DNA from: Micromonospora sp. NBC_00389 | Lineage (GTDB): Bacteria; Actinomycetota; Actinomycetes; Mycobacteriales; Micromonosporaceae | Direction: 5' to 3' | DNA length: 64,000 nt | NCBI RefSeq assembly: GCF_036059255.1 | Contig: NZ_CP107947.1 | Coordinates: 5,828,001-5,892,000, forward strand | Part shown: positions 17,863 through 26,820 of the stretch, piece after piece | Position numbering within the stretch: the first letter of the stretch is position 1 | Layout: every line of letters begins with the position of its first letter | Notes under the pieces: model-generated | Told to the model about the DNA's origin: nothing | The model's input: only the letters and a program-made list of their open reading frames with translations | Database searches by the model: none | Made by a program: the position numbers and the translations under genes

Positions 17863-17882
17863 CCGGCCCGGTTCTGGGCCGG
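17863..17882. terminator. Short GC hairpin between convergent genes
   Basis: CCGGCCC pairs with GGGCCGG around a 6-nt loop. It follows three copies of a CCCGGCCCGAC-like repeat. Confidence 0.45.
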
Positions 17883-17899
17883 AGCGGGTCGGCCGTCGG

Positions 17900-19045
17900 T
17901 CAGCGCACCAGGGGGCGTTTGTCGCGGGGCAGGGCTTCGATCATCTCCCGGGGCAGGTTGAGGGTGTCCGAGATGACCTGGGGTGGAGTGTTCGCCATCC
18001 ACTGGGTCAGGGAGATGTCCTCGAACCGGGGCTTGCGGAACATCTCCAGAAAGACCAGCGGCTCGGTGCCGAGGTTCTCGATGTAGTGGCCGTACGCGAA
18101 CGGCACGTACCCGACGTCGCCGGAGCGCATGTCGAAGGTGCCGGCCACGCCGGTGCTGGCGAACACGCCCATCCGGCCGTGGCCGGAGATGTAGTACTGC
18201 CACTCGTCGTCGGTGGGATGCCAGTGCAGCTCGCGCATCCCACCCGGGTCGACCTCCACCAGCGCGGCGCAGATGGTGGTGGCCGCCGCGAACTGGTTCA
18301 CGTCGGCGATGCGCACCTGACCGCCCGGGAACCGTTGCGGCTGCTGCGCGAGCAGCCGGTGGCTCAGCGTCCGGGGCACGTCCCCGGTCGGGCTCACCAC
18401 CCGGTCGCGTTCCAGCGGCGGCGGCACCTCCCCGGCGAAGATGTACTTCTCCCGCTCCGGCAGCGAGTCGAGCTGCTCGGGCCGCCAGCCGAAGTTCTCG
18501 GCCAGCACGTCCTTCGGGGTGTGCGCGAAGAAGTCGCTGATCAGGAACGTGCCGTTCTCGGTGAACGCCCCGTCGTCGAGGACCAGCAGGAACTCCACCC
18601 CCTCGTCGAGGGCCTGGATGTGGTGCGGCACGCCCTTGGGGAAGAACCACAGGTCGCCGGCGCGCAGGTCGTCGAGGAAATTGCGGCCCTCCTGGTCGAC
18701 CGCGCTGATCCGGCAGCTGCCGCGTGACACGTACGCCCACTCGGACTGCTGGTGCCAGTGCAGTTCCCGGTACGCGCCCGGCTCCAGCGCCATGTCCACG
18801 CCGCAGAGCTCGGTGGCGATCGGCAGCTCCCGCACCGTGACCTCCCGGGTCCAGCCGCCGCGCTGGATCCGGGTGTGCGCGTCGGAGAAGGAGAACCGCA
18901 GGTTGGGCAGTGTGCCCGCGTCCGTGCTCGGTGGGGTCAGCAGATCCGGGTTCTGCCGGTCCCGGACCACGTCACGCGGCCCGGGATCCTGCCAGCCGGC
19001 CTGCCCCCGCTGCGGCTGTGGCGCCGCGCTGTCCCCGCCCGTCAT
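17900..19045 (-). CDS. Bicupin oxalate decarboxylase (OxdC/OxdD type)
   Basis: The 381-residue protein has two cupin domains. Domain 1 has a complete Mn site (His96, His98, Glu102, His141), and domain 2 likewise (His274, His276, Glu281, His320). Arg93 and Arg271 sit by the two metals. The active-site lid TENGT (162-166) holds Glu163, equivalent to the catalytic Glu162 of the SENST lid in Bacillus subtilis OxdC. Glu334 matches OxdC Glu333. It should convert oxalate to formate and CO2. There is no signal peptide, so it is cytoplasmic. ATG 19045 has GGAGGGAG upstream. Serine-to-threonine and serine-to-glycine changes in the lid might shift activity. Confidence 0.9.
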   Translation of the reverse strand: MTGGDSAAPQPQRGQAGWQDPGPRDVVRDRQNPDLLTPPSTDAGTLPNLRFSFSDAHTRIQRGGWTREVTVRELPIATELCGVDMALEPGAYRELHWHQQSEWAYVSRGSCRISAVDQEGRNFLDDLRAGDLWFFPKGVPHHIQALDEGVEFLLVLDDGAFTENGTFLISDFFAHTPKDVLAENFGWRPEQLDSLPEREKYIFAGEVPPPLERDRVVSPTGDVPRTLSHRLLAQQPQRFPGGQVRIADVNQFAAATTICAALVEVDPGGMRELHWHPTDDEWQYYISGHGRMGVFASTGVAGTFDMRSGDVGYVPFAYGHYIENLGTEPLVFLEMFRKPRFEDISLTQWMANTPPQVISDTLNLPREMIEALPRDKRPLVR

Positions 19046-19281
19046 CGCTCGCTCCCTCCGTCGGACCCGCCGTTGCCACCGGGCGGCTCCGCGGCTGCGG
19101 GCGTCCGGCGACCGGCGACGGTTGCCCGACCCGGGGGCCCGGTCGGGCCAGCGGTGGCCCCCCGGGGCCAGCCACCGGCACCGATGCGGAAGCGGCGTCG
19201 TCGCGGCAATCCCGGCCACGGCGGGGACGCCGGTGCGGTACGGAGTGTCGGCCGGCGGGACCGGCGAGGAAGCCCGTGGGA

Positions 19282-19476
19282 TCAGGCGAGGAAGATCAGG
19301 GCGAGCCAGCCGCCCACGATGAGCACCAGCGCCAGGGCCAGCACCCACGTCGGCACGGTGTAATCGCCGCGCCGGTTGCGGTCGATCTCGGCGCGGATCT
19401 TGTCCCTGCGGCGTTCGACCCAGTTCTGCCGCTCGGTGCCGCGCTCGGAGCGGTCGGAAGGTCCAGAAGTCGTCAT
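19282..19476 (-). CDS. Small single-pass membrane protein downstream of pafA
   Basis: The 64-residue protein has a charged N-terminal half (NWVERRRDKIRAEIDRNRRGDYTVP) and a C-terminal transmembrane helix (TWVLALALVLIVGGWLALIFL), so it is tail-anchored with the N-terminus in the cytoplasm. It lies 67 nt after pafA on the same strand, with TAGGCT 9 nt before its ATG. I do not recognise a family. Confidence 0.75.
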   Translation of the reverse strand: MTTSGPSDRSERGTERQNWVERRRDKIRAEIDRNRRGDYTVPTWVLALALVLIVGGWLALIFLA

Positions 19477-19543
19477 GGCGCGCCCAGCCTACCGAAAGCG
19501 CCGGCCCCGCCGGCGGACACCACCGCCGGGGCCGGCGCAACGG

Positions 19544-20902
19544 TCACATGCTGGCGATCAACCGCTCCACCCGCTCGTCGTACGCCCGGAACGGGTCCTT
19601 GCAGAGCACCGTGCGCTGCGCCTGGTCGTTGAGCTTCAGGTGCACCCAGTCGACGGTGAAGTCCCGCCGCTTCTCCTGGGCGTGCCGGATGAACTCGCCG
19701 CGCAGCCGGGCCCGGGTGGTCTGCGGCGGGGTCTCCTTGGCCTCGAAGATCTCCGGGTCGGTCGCCACCCGGTCCACCTCGCCACGGCGCTCCAGCAGCC
19801 CGTAGAGGCCGCGACCGCGACGCAGGTCGTGGTAGGCCAGGTCCATCTGCGCCACCCGCGGGTGCGACAGCGGCAGGTCGTGCTTGCGCTGGTAGCGCTC
19901 GATCAGCCGCAACTTGGTGACCCAGTCGATCTCCCGGGAGACCGGCTCCAGATCTCCGCTCTCCACCGCGTTCAGCACGCGGCCCCACAGCTCGACGACT
20001 CGCTTGGCGGCCTGGTCGCCGCCACGGCGCTCCACGAACTCGGTGGCCTTGGCGAGGTATTCCTGCTGGATGTCCAGCGCGCTGACCTCCTTGCCGGAGG
20101 CCAACCGGACCTTGCGCCGGCCGGTGATGTCGTGCGACACCTCCCGGATCGCCCGGATCGGGTTCTCCAGCGACAGGTCGCGCATCACCACCCCGGCCTC
20201 GATCATCCGCAGCACGATGTCGGCCGTGCCGACCTTGAGCAGCGTGGTGACCTCGTTCATGTTGGAGTCGCCGACGATCACGTGCAGCCGCCGGTAGCGC
20301 TCGGCGTCGGCGTGCGGCTCGTCGCGGGTGTTGATGATCGGGCGGCTGCGGGTGGTCGCCGAGGAGACGCCCTCCCAGATGTGCTCGGCCCGCTGCGACA
20401 GGCAGTAGACCGCGCCGCGTGGGGTCTGCAGGACCTTGCCGGCCCCGCAGATCAACTGCCGGGTGACCAGGAACGGGATGAGCACGTCAGCGAGCCGCCC
20501 GAACTCGCCGTGCCGGGAGACCAGATAGTTTTCGTGGCAGCCGTACGAGTTGCCGGCCGAGTCGGTGTTGTTCTTGAACAGGTAGATCTCACCCGCGATG
20601 CCCTCGTCGTGCAGTCGCTTCTCCGCGTCGACGAGCAGACCCTCCAGGATCCGCTCGCCGGCCCGGTCGTGGGCGACCAGATCGGTCACCGAGTCACACT
20701 CCGGAGTGGCGTACTCCGGATGCGACCCGACGTCCAGGTAGAGCCGGGCCCCATTGCGCAGGAACACATTGCTCGACCGACCCCAGGACACCACGCGACG
20801 GAAGAGATACCGCGCGACCTCGTCCGGGGACAGCCGCCGCTGCCCGCGATAGGTGCAGGTGACGCCGTACTCGGTCTCGAGGCCGAAGATTCGCCGCTCC
20901 AT
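19544..20902 (-). CDS. pafA: PafA, Pup-protein ligase
   Basis: The 452-residue protein has the glutamine-synthetase-like fold of Pup ligases. It opens [16 protein letters not shown], with the metal-binding Glu9/Glu11. Its catalytic Asp57 lies in [13 protein letters not shown], and the ATP-site runs [19 protein letters not shown] and [20 protein letters not shown] follow. It uses ATP to link the C-terminal Glu of Pup to substrate lysines. TAATGT lies 6 nt before ATG 20902, so the mRNA is probably leaderless and independent of the rml genes upstream. Confidence 0.97.
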   Translation of the reverse strand: MERRIFGLETEYGVTCTYRGQRRLSPDEVARYLFRRVVSWGRSSNVFLRNGARLYLDVGSHPEYATPECDSVTDLVAHDRAGERILEGLLVDAEKRLHDEGIAGEIYLFKNNTDSAGNSYGCHENYLVSRHGEFGRLADVLIPFLVTRQLICGAGKVLQTPRGAVYCLSQRAEHIWEGVSSATTRSRPIINTRDEPHADAERYRRLHVIVGDSNMNEVTTLLKVGTADIVLRMIEAGVVMRDLSLENPIRAIREVSHDITGRRKVRLASGKEVSALDIQQEYLAKATEFVERRGGDQAAKRVVELWGRVLNAVESGDLEPVSREIDWVTKLRLIERYQRKHDLPLSHPRVAQMDLAYHDLRRGRGLYGLLERRGEVDRVATDPEIFEAKETPPQTTRARLRGEFIRHAQEKRRDFTVDWVHLKLNDQAQRTVLCKDPFRAYDERVERLIASM

Positions 20903-20908
20903 GAGGTG

Positions 20909-20914
20909 ACATTA
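20909..20914 (-). promoter_or_regulatory. Leaderless -10 box for pafA
   Basis: Minus-strand TAATGT, 6 nt before the ATG at 20902. Confidence 0.5.
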
Positions 20915-20970
20915 GCCGCCCGGAGGGCCGGTTCGTCACTGTCACAGCACAGGTCGTGCCCCGGGTGCGG

Positions 20971-21594
20971 TCACATACCGGCTGAGTGCGACATTCCGTC
21001 CGGTCCGATGCTCGCCACGAACCTCCGGCAGCTGTCGTACTCCGGCAACAGCCCGCGCTCGCGGGCCTGCGCCAGCGTCGGCGCCGCGTCGTCGCGGGCG
21101 GACAGTTGCGGGACGTCGGCCGGCCACTCGATGGCCAACTCCTCGTCCAGCGGGTGCACCGCGTGCTCGCCGGTCGGGTTGTACGTGGTCGAGCAGAGGT
21201 AGCTCAGCGTCGCGTCGTCGGTCAGCGCGCAGAAGCCGTGCCCCAGCCCCTCGCTGAGGTAGACCGCCCGGCGGTCGGTGTCGTCCAGCCGGACGCCCTC
21301 CCAGCGGCCGAAGGTCGGCGAGCCCACCCGCAGGTCCACCACCATGTCGAGCACCGCGCCCCTTACGCAGGTGACGTACTTGGCCTGCCCGGGCGGGACG
21401 TCGGCGAAGTGGATGCCGCGCACCACACCGCGCGCGGAGACCGACAGGTTGGCCTGGGCCAGCCGCAGGGGATGCCCCACCACCTCGGCGAGCCGGTCGA
21501 AGCGGTACCACTCCATGAACATGCCGCGCGGGTCACCGTGCTGCTGCGGGGTGATCTCCCAGGCGCCCTCGATGCTCAGCTCCCGGATCTTCAC
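20971..21594 (-). CDS. rmlC: dTDP-4-dehydrorhamnose 3,5-epimerase
   Basis: The 207-residue RmlC-type cupin has [14 protein letters not shown] at the start. The active-site His lies in [32 protein letters not shown] and YLCSTTYNP follow, the latter carrying the catalytic Tyr region. It performs the third step from glucose-1-phosphate to dTDP-L-rhamnose. GTG 21594 overlaps the rmlA stop by 4 bp. rmlA-rmlC run leftward while rmlB-rmlD run rightward. Confidence 0.95.
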   Translation of the reverse strand: MKIRELSIEGAWEITPQQHGDPRGMFMEWYRFDRLAEVVGHPLRLAQANLSVSARGVVRGIHFADVPPGQAKYVTCVRGAVLDMVVDLRVGSPTFGRWEGVRLDDTDRRAVYLSEGLGHGFCALTDDATLSYLCSTTYNPTGEHAVHPLDEELAIEWPADVPQLSARDDAAPTLAQARERGLLPEYDSCRRFVASIGPDGMSHSAGM

Positions 21595-22478
21595 CAGACG
21601 CCCCCGTCGCCGCTCTTCTCGGCCAGCAGGCCGAGCAGGTAGTCGCCGTAGCCGCTCTTGGTCAGTGGCTCGGCCAGCGCGCGCAGCTGAGCGTCGTCGA
21701 TCAGGCCGGCCCGCCAGGCCACCTCCTCGACGCAGCCGATCTTCAGACCCTGCCGCTCCTCGACCACCCGGACGAACTCGGCGGCCTGCATCATCGAGGT
21801 GAACGTGCCGGTGTCCAGCCAGGCGGTGCCGCGGTCCAGCACGGTCACCGACAGCTCCCCGGTCTCCCGGTACACCTCGTTGACCGCCGTGATCTCCAGC
21901 TCGCCGCGGGCGCTCGGGGTGAGCTTGCGGGAGATGTCGACCACCCGGTTGTCGTAGAAGTACAGGCCGGGCACCGCGTAACGGGACTTCGGCCGGGCCG
22001 GCTTCTCCTCGATCGAGAGCACCCGACCGTCGGCGTCGAAGTCGACCACGCCGTACTCCTGCGGGTTGGCCACCTGGTAGGCGAAGACGCGACCGCCGAT
22101 CGGGTCACCGTGGCCGGCGAGCTGCCGACCCAGGCCGACGCCGTGGAAGATGTTGTCGCCGAGGATCAGCGCCACCGACTCGTCGCCGATGAAGTCCGCC
22201 CCGAGGATGAACGCCTGCGCGATGCCCTCCGGGCGCTCCTGGCTGACGTACTCCAGCCGCAGCCCGAACTGGCTGCCGTCGCCGAGCAGCCGACGGAACT
22301 GGCCCTGATCCTCCGGGGTGGTGATCACCAGGATCTCCCGGACCCCGGACATCAAAAGGGTGGAGAGGGGGTAGTAGACCATCGGCTTGTCGAAGACCGG
22401 CATCAGCTGTTTCGACACCGCCCGGGTGATCGGCCAGAGTCGCGATCCGGTGCCACCGGCAAGTAGGATTCCACGCAC
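21591..22478 (-). CDS. rmlA: Glucose-1-phosphate thymidylyltransferase
   Basis: The 295-residue nucleotidyltransferase starts [38 protein letters not shown] (in part), with the conserved Arg/Lys triphosphate contacts. [11 protein letters not shown] carries the metal-binding Asp. It makes dTDP-glucose, the first step of dTDP-rhamnose synthesis. GTG 22478 follows TAGGCT by 6 nt. It is divergent from rmlB across 87 bp. Confidence 0.96.
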   Translation of the reverse strand: MRGILLAGGTGSRLWPITRAVSKQLMPVFDKPMVYYPLSTLLMSGVREILVITTPEDQGQFRRLLGDGSQFGLRLEYVSQERPEGIAQAFILGADFIGDESVALILGDNIFHGVGLGRQLAGHGDPIGGRVFAYQVANPQEYGVVDFDADGRVLSIEEKPARPKSRYAVPGLYFYDNRVVDISRKLTPSARGELEITAVNEVYRETGELSVTVLDRGTAWLDTGTFTSMMQAAEFVRVVEERQGLKIGCVEEVAWRAGLIDDAQLRALAEPLTKSGYGDYLLGLLAEKSGDGGVW

Positions 22479-22565
22479 CGGCGAAGCCTACCGGCACGAA
22501 TACGGAACGTGCGCGGGGGTCGCATGCCCCGCGCGACGCGCGACTTGGCGTACACTTCCGGACCC
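22479..22565. promoter_or_regulatory. rmlA/rmlB divergent promoter region
   Basis: Minus-strand TAGGCT (22485-22490) is 6 nt before the rmlA GTG. Plus-strand TACACT (22551-22556) is 9 nt before the rmlB GTG at 22566. Both messages would be leaderless or nearly so. Confidence 0.5.
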
Positions 22566-23567
22566 GTGAGGATCCTCGTCACCGGCGGAGCCGGATTCAT
22601 CGGGTCGGAGTACGTTCGCCTGCTGCTGGGCAAGCCCCTCGGCAGTGCCGACGGCGTGCCGCCGCTCGAGCCGGCGGCAGTGACCGTGCTCGACAAACTG
22701 ACCTACTCGGGTAACCGGGCCAACCTGGCACCGGTACAAAACGATCCACGGTTGCGGTTCGTGCAGGGCGACATCTGCGACCCGGTCCTGGTCGACCAGG
22801 TCGTCGCCGACCACGACGTGATCGTGCACTTCGCCGCCGAATCACACGTCGACCGGTCCATCGCCGGCGCCGCGCCGTTCGTCACCACCAACGTGCTGGG
22901 CACCCAGACACTGCTCGACGCCGCGCTGCGCCACCGCACCGGCCGGTTCGTGCACGTCTCCACCGACGAGGTCTACGGCTCGATCGACGAAGGATCCTGG
23001 ACCGAGACCTGGCCCCTGGCCCCCAACTCGCCGTACTCGGCGTCCAAGGCCAGCTCCGACCTGCTCGCCCTGGCCTACCACCGCACCCACGGCATGGACG
23101 TGGTCGTCACCCGCTGCTCCAACAACTACGGGCCCTACCAGTTCCCCGAAAAGGTCATCCCGCTGTTCGTCACCAACCTGCTCGACGGCGGCACCGTCCC
23201 CCTCTACGGCGACGGCGCCAACATCCGCGACTGGCTGCACGTGCACGACCACTGCCGAGGCATCGCCCTGGTCCAGCAGAAAGGCCGCGCCGGAGAGGTC
23301 TACAACATCGGCGGCGGCACCGAACTGACCAACAAGGAACTCACCGGCCGACTCCTGCAAGCCTGCGACGCCGACTGGGACCGCGTCATCCCCGTCGCCG
23401 ACCGCAAGGGCCACGACCGCCGCTACTCCCTGGACATCACCAAAATCCACGACGAACTCGGCTACAGCCCCAGCATCGACCTCGACCACGGCCTCGCCGA
23501 CACCGTCCGCTGGTACCAGGAAAACCGCGCCTGGTGGGAACCCCTCAAGACCACCCCCACCGCATGA
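22566..23567 (+). CDS. rmlB: dTDP-glucose 4,6-dehydratase
   Basis: The 333-residue extended short-chain dehydrogenase has the NAD-binding GGAGFIGS at the N-terminus, HFAAESHVDRSI, STDEVYGS and the catalytic YSASK (Tyr/Lys). The RmlB block NNYGPYQFPEKVIPLF follows. It makes dTDP-4-keto-6-deoxyglucose. GTG 22566 gives the standard MRILVTGGAGF start; 19 upstream in-frame codons are not conserved-looking. rmlD follows with a 4-bp overlap. Confidence 0.97.
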   Translation: MRILVTGGAGFIGSEYVRLLLGKPLGSADGVPPLEPAAVTVLDKLTYSGNRANLAPVQNDPRLRFVQGDICDPVLVDQVVADHDVIVHFAAESHVDRSIAGAAPFVTTNVLGTQTLLDAALRHRTGRFVHVSTDEVYGSIDEGSWTETWPLAPNSPYSASKASSDLLALAYHRTHGMDVVVTRCSNNYGPYQFPEKVIPLFVTNLLDGGTVPLYGDGANIRDWLHVHDHCRGIALVQQKGRAGEVYNIGGGTELTNKELTGRLLQACDADWDRVIPVADRKGHDRRYSLDITKIHDELGYSPSIDLDHGLADTVRWYQENRAWWEPLKTTPTA

Positions 23568-24451
23568 CCCGACTACTCCTCACCGGCGCCGGCGGAATGC
23601 TCGGCCGGGACCTGGTCGCCGTGCTGGCGACCCGGCCCGATCTCAAGGTGACCGCCGCCACCCGGGCCGACCTGGACGTCACCGATCCCACCGCTGTCAG
23701 CGCCGCGGTGGCCGGGCACGACGTCGTGATCAACGCGGCGGCGTGGACCAACGTCGACGGCGCCGAGGCCGACGAGGCAGCGGCCACCGCCGTCAACGGC
23801 CAGGGCGTGGCGAACCTCGCGGCGGCGTGCGCGACCGACGGAGCCCGCCTGATCCAGGTCTCCACCGACTACGTCCTCGCCGGCGACGCGCACACCCCCT
23901 ACCCGGAGGACGCGCCCACCGCGCCGGTCAACGCGTACGGCCGCGGCAAGCTGGTCGGCGAGCAGGCCGTCGCCCGGCTGCTGCCCGACACCGGGTACGT
24001 GGTCCGCACCGCCTGGCTGTACGGCGCGCACGGGCCGAACTTCGTGGCCACCATGCTCCGGCTCGCCACGCAGCGGGAGCATCTCGACGTGGTCGACGAC
24101 CAGCACGGCCAGCCCACCTGGTCGTACGCCCTCGCCGAGCGGCTGGTGGCGCTCGGCGACGCGGCACTGGCCGGGCGCGCCGCCCCCGGCGTGTACCACG
24201 GCACCTGCGCTGGCCAGACGACCTGGTACGGATTGGCCCGGGCGGCGTTCGCGCTGGCCGGGCTGGATCCGGACCGGATCCGACCCACCACCAGCGACCG
24301 GTATCCGCGTCCCGCCCCCCGCCCGGCGTACAGTGTGCTAGGGCACAGCCGCTGGGCGGCCGCGGGTCTCCCGCCGCTTCCGGATTGGCACACCAGCCTG
24401 GTTGACGCGTTCGACTCCCCCGCTCCACCCGCCCCGTGGAAGGTCGCATGA
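23564..24451 (+). CDS. rmlD: dTDP-4-dehydrorhamnose reductase
   Basis: The 295-residue reductase has the nucleotide site LLTGAGGMLGRDLV, STDYVLAGD and the catalytic YGRGK. It uses NAD(P)H to make dTDP-L-rhamnose, the donor for surface polysaccharides. ATG 23564 overlaps the rmlB stop (ATGA). The DUF2304 gene begins inside its stop codon, so rmlB, rmlD and the following four genes form one tightly packed operon. Confidence 0.95.
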   Translation: MTRLLLTGAGGMLGRDLVAVLATRPDLKVTAATRADLDVTDPTAVSAAVAGHDVVINAAAWTNVDGAEADEAAATAVNGQGVANLAAACATDGARLIQVSTDYVLAGDAHTPYPEDAPTAPVNAYGRGKLVGEQAVARLLPDTGYVVRTAWLYGAHGPNFVATMLRLATQREHLDVVDDQHGQPTWSYALAERLVALGDAALAGRAAPGVYHGTCAGQTTWYGLARAAFALAGLDPDRIRPTTSDRYPRPAPRPAYSVLGHSRWAAAGLPPLPDWHTSLVDAFDSPAPPAPWKVA

Positions 24452-24819
24452 AGCTCACCCTCGTCACCGGCCTGACCGGCCTACTGCTGCTCGGCACCAT
24501 CGTCGAGTTGCTGCGCCGTCGTCAGCTGCGCGAGAAGTACGGCATGCTCTGGCTCGCCGTGCTGATCATCGTGATCCCGCTGTCCCTGTTCCCCCGGCTG
24601 CTCGACAACGTCGCCGAACTCCTCGGTGTCGCCTCCGGTGTCAGCCTGGTGCTTTTCCTCGGCATCGTCTTCCTGCTGCTGGTGTGCGTGCACCTGAGCT
24701 GGGAGGTCAGCGCCCTGGAAGAGGAAACCCGCACCCTGGCCGAAGACTTCGCCCTGCTCCGCGCGCAGATCGACGCGGACCGGGCGGCCCGAGACGAACT
24801 GGTGTCCAGCGATGGTTAA
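24448..24819 (+). CDS. DUF2304 membrane protein
   Basis: The 123-residue protein has three hydrophobic helices (about 3-22, 33-52, 64-88) and a C-terminal coiled coil (WEVSALEEETRTLAEDFALLRAQID). DUF2304 proteins are regularly found next to a dolichyl-phosphate-type GT2 glycosyltransferase, as here, and may anchor it to the membrane. It overlaps rmlD by 4 bp and the following glycosyltransferase by 8 bp. Confidence 0.88.
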   Translation: MKLTLVTGLTGLLLLGTIVELLRRRQLREKYGMLWLAVLIIVIPLSLFPRLLDNVAELLGVASGVSLVLFLGIVFLLLVCVHLSWEVSALEEETRTLAEDFALLRAQIDADRAARDELVSSDG

Positions 24820-25513
24820 CGGCAAGCGCACCTTGATCATCATCCCGGCACTCAACGAATCGGGCTCCATCGCCGACGTGGTCGGCGAGGTTCGCGGCGA
24901 GCTGCCCGGTGTCGACGTGCTCGTCGTCGACGACGGCTCCACCGACCGCACCGCGGCCGTCGCCGCCGCCGCCGGCGCCCGGGTCGCCACGCTGCCGTAC
25001 AACCTCGGCGTCGGCGGTGCCATGCGCCTCGGCTATCGGTACGCACGGGACAACGACTACGACGTCGCCATCCAGATCGACGCCGACGGCCAGCACGACC
25101 CCCGGTACGTGCCGAAGCTCGTTGACCTGCTCGAGGACAGCGACCTCGTCATCGGCGCCCGGTTCGCCGGCGAGGGCGACTACAACGTCCGCGGCCCCCG
25201 CCGCTGGGCGATGGTGATGCTCTCCGCCGTGCTGTCCCGGGTCGCCCACACCAAGCTCACCGACACCACCTCGGGCTTCCGGGCCGCCAACCGGCGGGTC
25301 ATCGAGATGTTCGCCAGCTGGTACCCGGCCGAATACCTCGGCGACACGGTGGAGACCCTGGTGCACACCGCGCGGCGCGGCTTCCGCATCCGGCAGGTGC
25401 CGGTCGCCATGCGCAAGCGGATGGCCGGCACACCCAGCCACTCCCCCGCGAAGGCAATGATCTATCTCGGTCGCGCGTTCGCCGTGCTCACGCTGGCGCT
25501 CATCCGCCGGTGA
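24812..25513 (+). CDS. GT2 glycosyltransferase, DPM1-like
   Basis: The 233-residue GT-A enzyme has LIIIPALNESGSIADVV, VDDGSTDRT and the metal-binding QIDADGQHDP. QVPVAMRKRMAGTPSH lies near the C-terminus. No transmembrane helix follows, so membrane attachment probably depends on the DUF2304 partner. It likely moves a sugar to a polyprenyl phosphate carrier. Overlaps with both neighbours indicate translational coupling. Confidence 0.92.
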   Translation: MVNGKRTLIIIPALNESGSIADVVGEVRGELPGVDVLVVDDGSTDRTAAVAAAAGARVATLPYNLGVGGAMRLGYRYARDNDYDVAIQIDADGQHDPRYVPKLVDLLEDSDLVIGARFAGEGDYNVRGPRRWAMVMLSAVLSRVAHTKLTDTTSGFRAANRRVIEMFASWYPAEYLGDTVETLVHTARRGFRIRQVPVAMRKRMAGTPSHSPAKAMIYLGRAFAVLTLALIRR

Positions 25514-26820
25514 TCCGTCGCCTGCTGCGCCTGATCCCGCCCGGCACCATCGCTGTTGGTGCCGGGCTGGGTCTCCTCGGCCTCGCCTCCTACGTCCACC
25601 TCGCGGTCGCCGGCCACAGCCTCACCGAGGCCGACTATTCCTCCCTGTCGGTGCTCTGGTCGATCGTCTTCACCCTCGGCATCGGCGTGTTCATGCCCGT
25701 CGAGCAGGAGGTCGCCCGGGTCGTCGCCGCCCGCCACAGCCAGGGGCTACCCCCGGGCCCGGTGCTGGCCCGCGGCGTCGCGGTGGCCGCCGTGGTGCTC
25801 GCCGTGCTGGTGCTGGCCGTCACCGCCGGCCGACAGCCGCTCGCCGACCGGCTCTTCGCCGGCGACGGCACCATGGTCACCGTGCTGGTCGGCGCGCTCG
25901 TCGCGATGGCCATCGCCTACTCCACCCGCGGCGTCCTCTCCGGCCTGCAACTCTTCCCCTGGTACGGCACCCAACTCGGCATCGACGGCGGGCTGCGCAT
26001 CATCCTGGTCGCCCTGCTCGGGCTCGCCGGGGTGACCTCCCCGGTCTGGTACGGCCTGGTGCTGGTCGCCGCCCCGCTGGTCAGCGTCCTGCTCACCCTG
26101 CCGCCGGTGCTCCGCACCATCGGCGGCGGCGTACCGGTGGCCTGGGCCACCCTGCTGCGTGGCCTCGGCCTGCTCACCGTCTCCAGCCTGCTCTCCCAGG
26201 TCGTGGTGAACATCGGCGTGATCAACCTGCAGTTGCTCGCCCCTTCCAACACCGCTGCCGCCGGCGCCCTGCTCTCCGCCCTCGTGCTGGTCCGTATCCC
26301 GCTGTTCGTCTTCGGGTCGATGCAGGCGTCACTGCTGCCCGGCCTGGCCACCACCGCCACCACCGGCGACCGGGCCGGCTTCCACAGCCTGCTGCGCCGC
26401 GCGCTCGGCATCGTCACTGCGCTCGGCCTCACCGGAACGATCGGCGCCGTGCTGGTCGGCCCCTGGCTGGTACGCACTCTCTTCGACGCGCCCGACGTCC
26501 TCGGCCACGGCGACTTCGCCTGGCTTGGCGTCGCCACCCTCGCCTACCTGTGGGCCATGGTGCTCGGCCAGGCACTGCTCGCCCTCGACCGGCACCGGGC
26601 CCAGGCGCTCGCCTGGACCGCCGGCGTCGCCGCTCTGGTGGCCGTGACACTCGTCCCGGCCCCGGTGACCCTGCGGGTCGAATTGGCCTACGCCATCGGC
26701 TCCGTCGTCGTGGCCGCCACCATGGCGGTGCTGCTGCGAGACGGCACCCACCGCGCCCCCACCCCCACCCGGCCCCTCGACGACGCCGTGGCCCCTGCCG
26801 TATCCGGAGGCATCCGATGA
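25510..26820 (+). CDS. Polysaccharide flippase-like membrane protein (MATE/Wzx type)
   Basis: The 436-residue protein has 12-14 hydrophobic segments and few charges. FLIP motifs are not obvious, but the run VFMPVEQEVARVVAARHSQG and the general layout are like MVF/MATE polysaccharide exporters. It lies between two glycosyltransferases in the rhamnose operon. It probably flips a lipid-linked saccharide across the membrane. GTG 25510 overlaps the upstream gene and ATG 26817 of the next gene overlaps its end. Confidence 0.82.
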   Translation: MIRRLLRLIPPGTIAVGAGLGLLGLASYVHLAVAGHSLTEADYSSLSVLWSIVFTLGIGVFMPVEQEVARVVAARHSQGLPPGPVLARGVAVAAVVLAVLVLAVTAGRQPLADRLFAGDGTMVTVLVGALVAMAIAYSTRGVLSGLQLFPWYGTQLGIDGGLRIILVALLGLAGVTSPVWYGLVLVAAPLVSVLLTLPPVLRTIGGGVPVAWATLLRGLGLLTVSSLLSQVVVNIGVINLQLLAPSNTAAAGALLSALVLVRIPLFVFGSMQASLLPGLATTATTGDRAGFHSLLRRALGIVTALGLTGTIGAVLVGPWLVRTLFDAPDVLGHGDFAWLGVATLAYLWAMVLGQALLALDRHRAQALAWTAGVAALVAVTLVPAPVTLRVELAYAIGSVVVAATMAVLLRDGTHRAPTPTRPLDDAVAPAVSGGIR

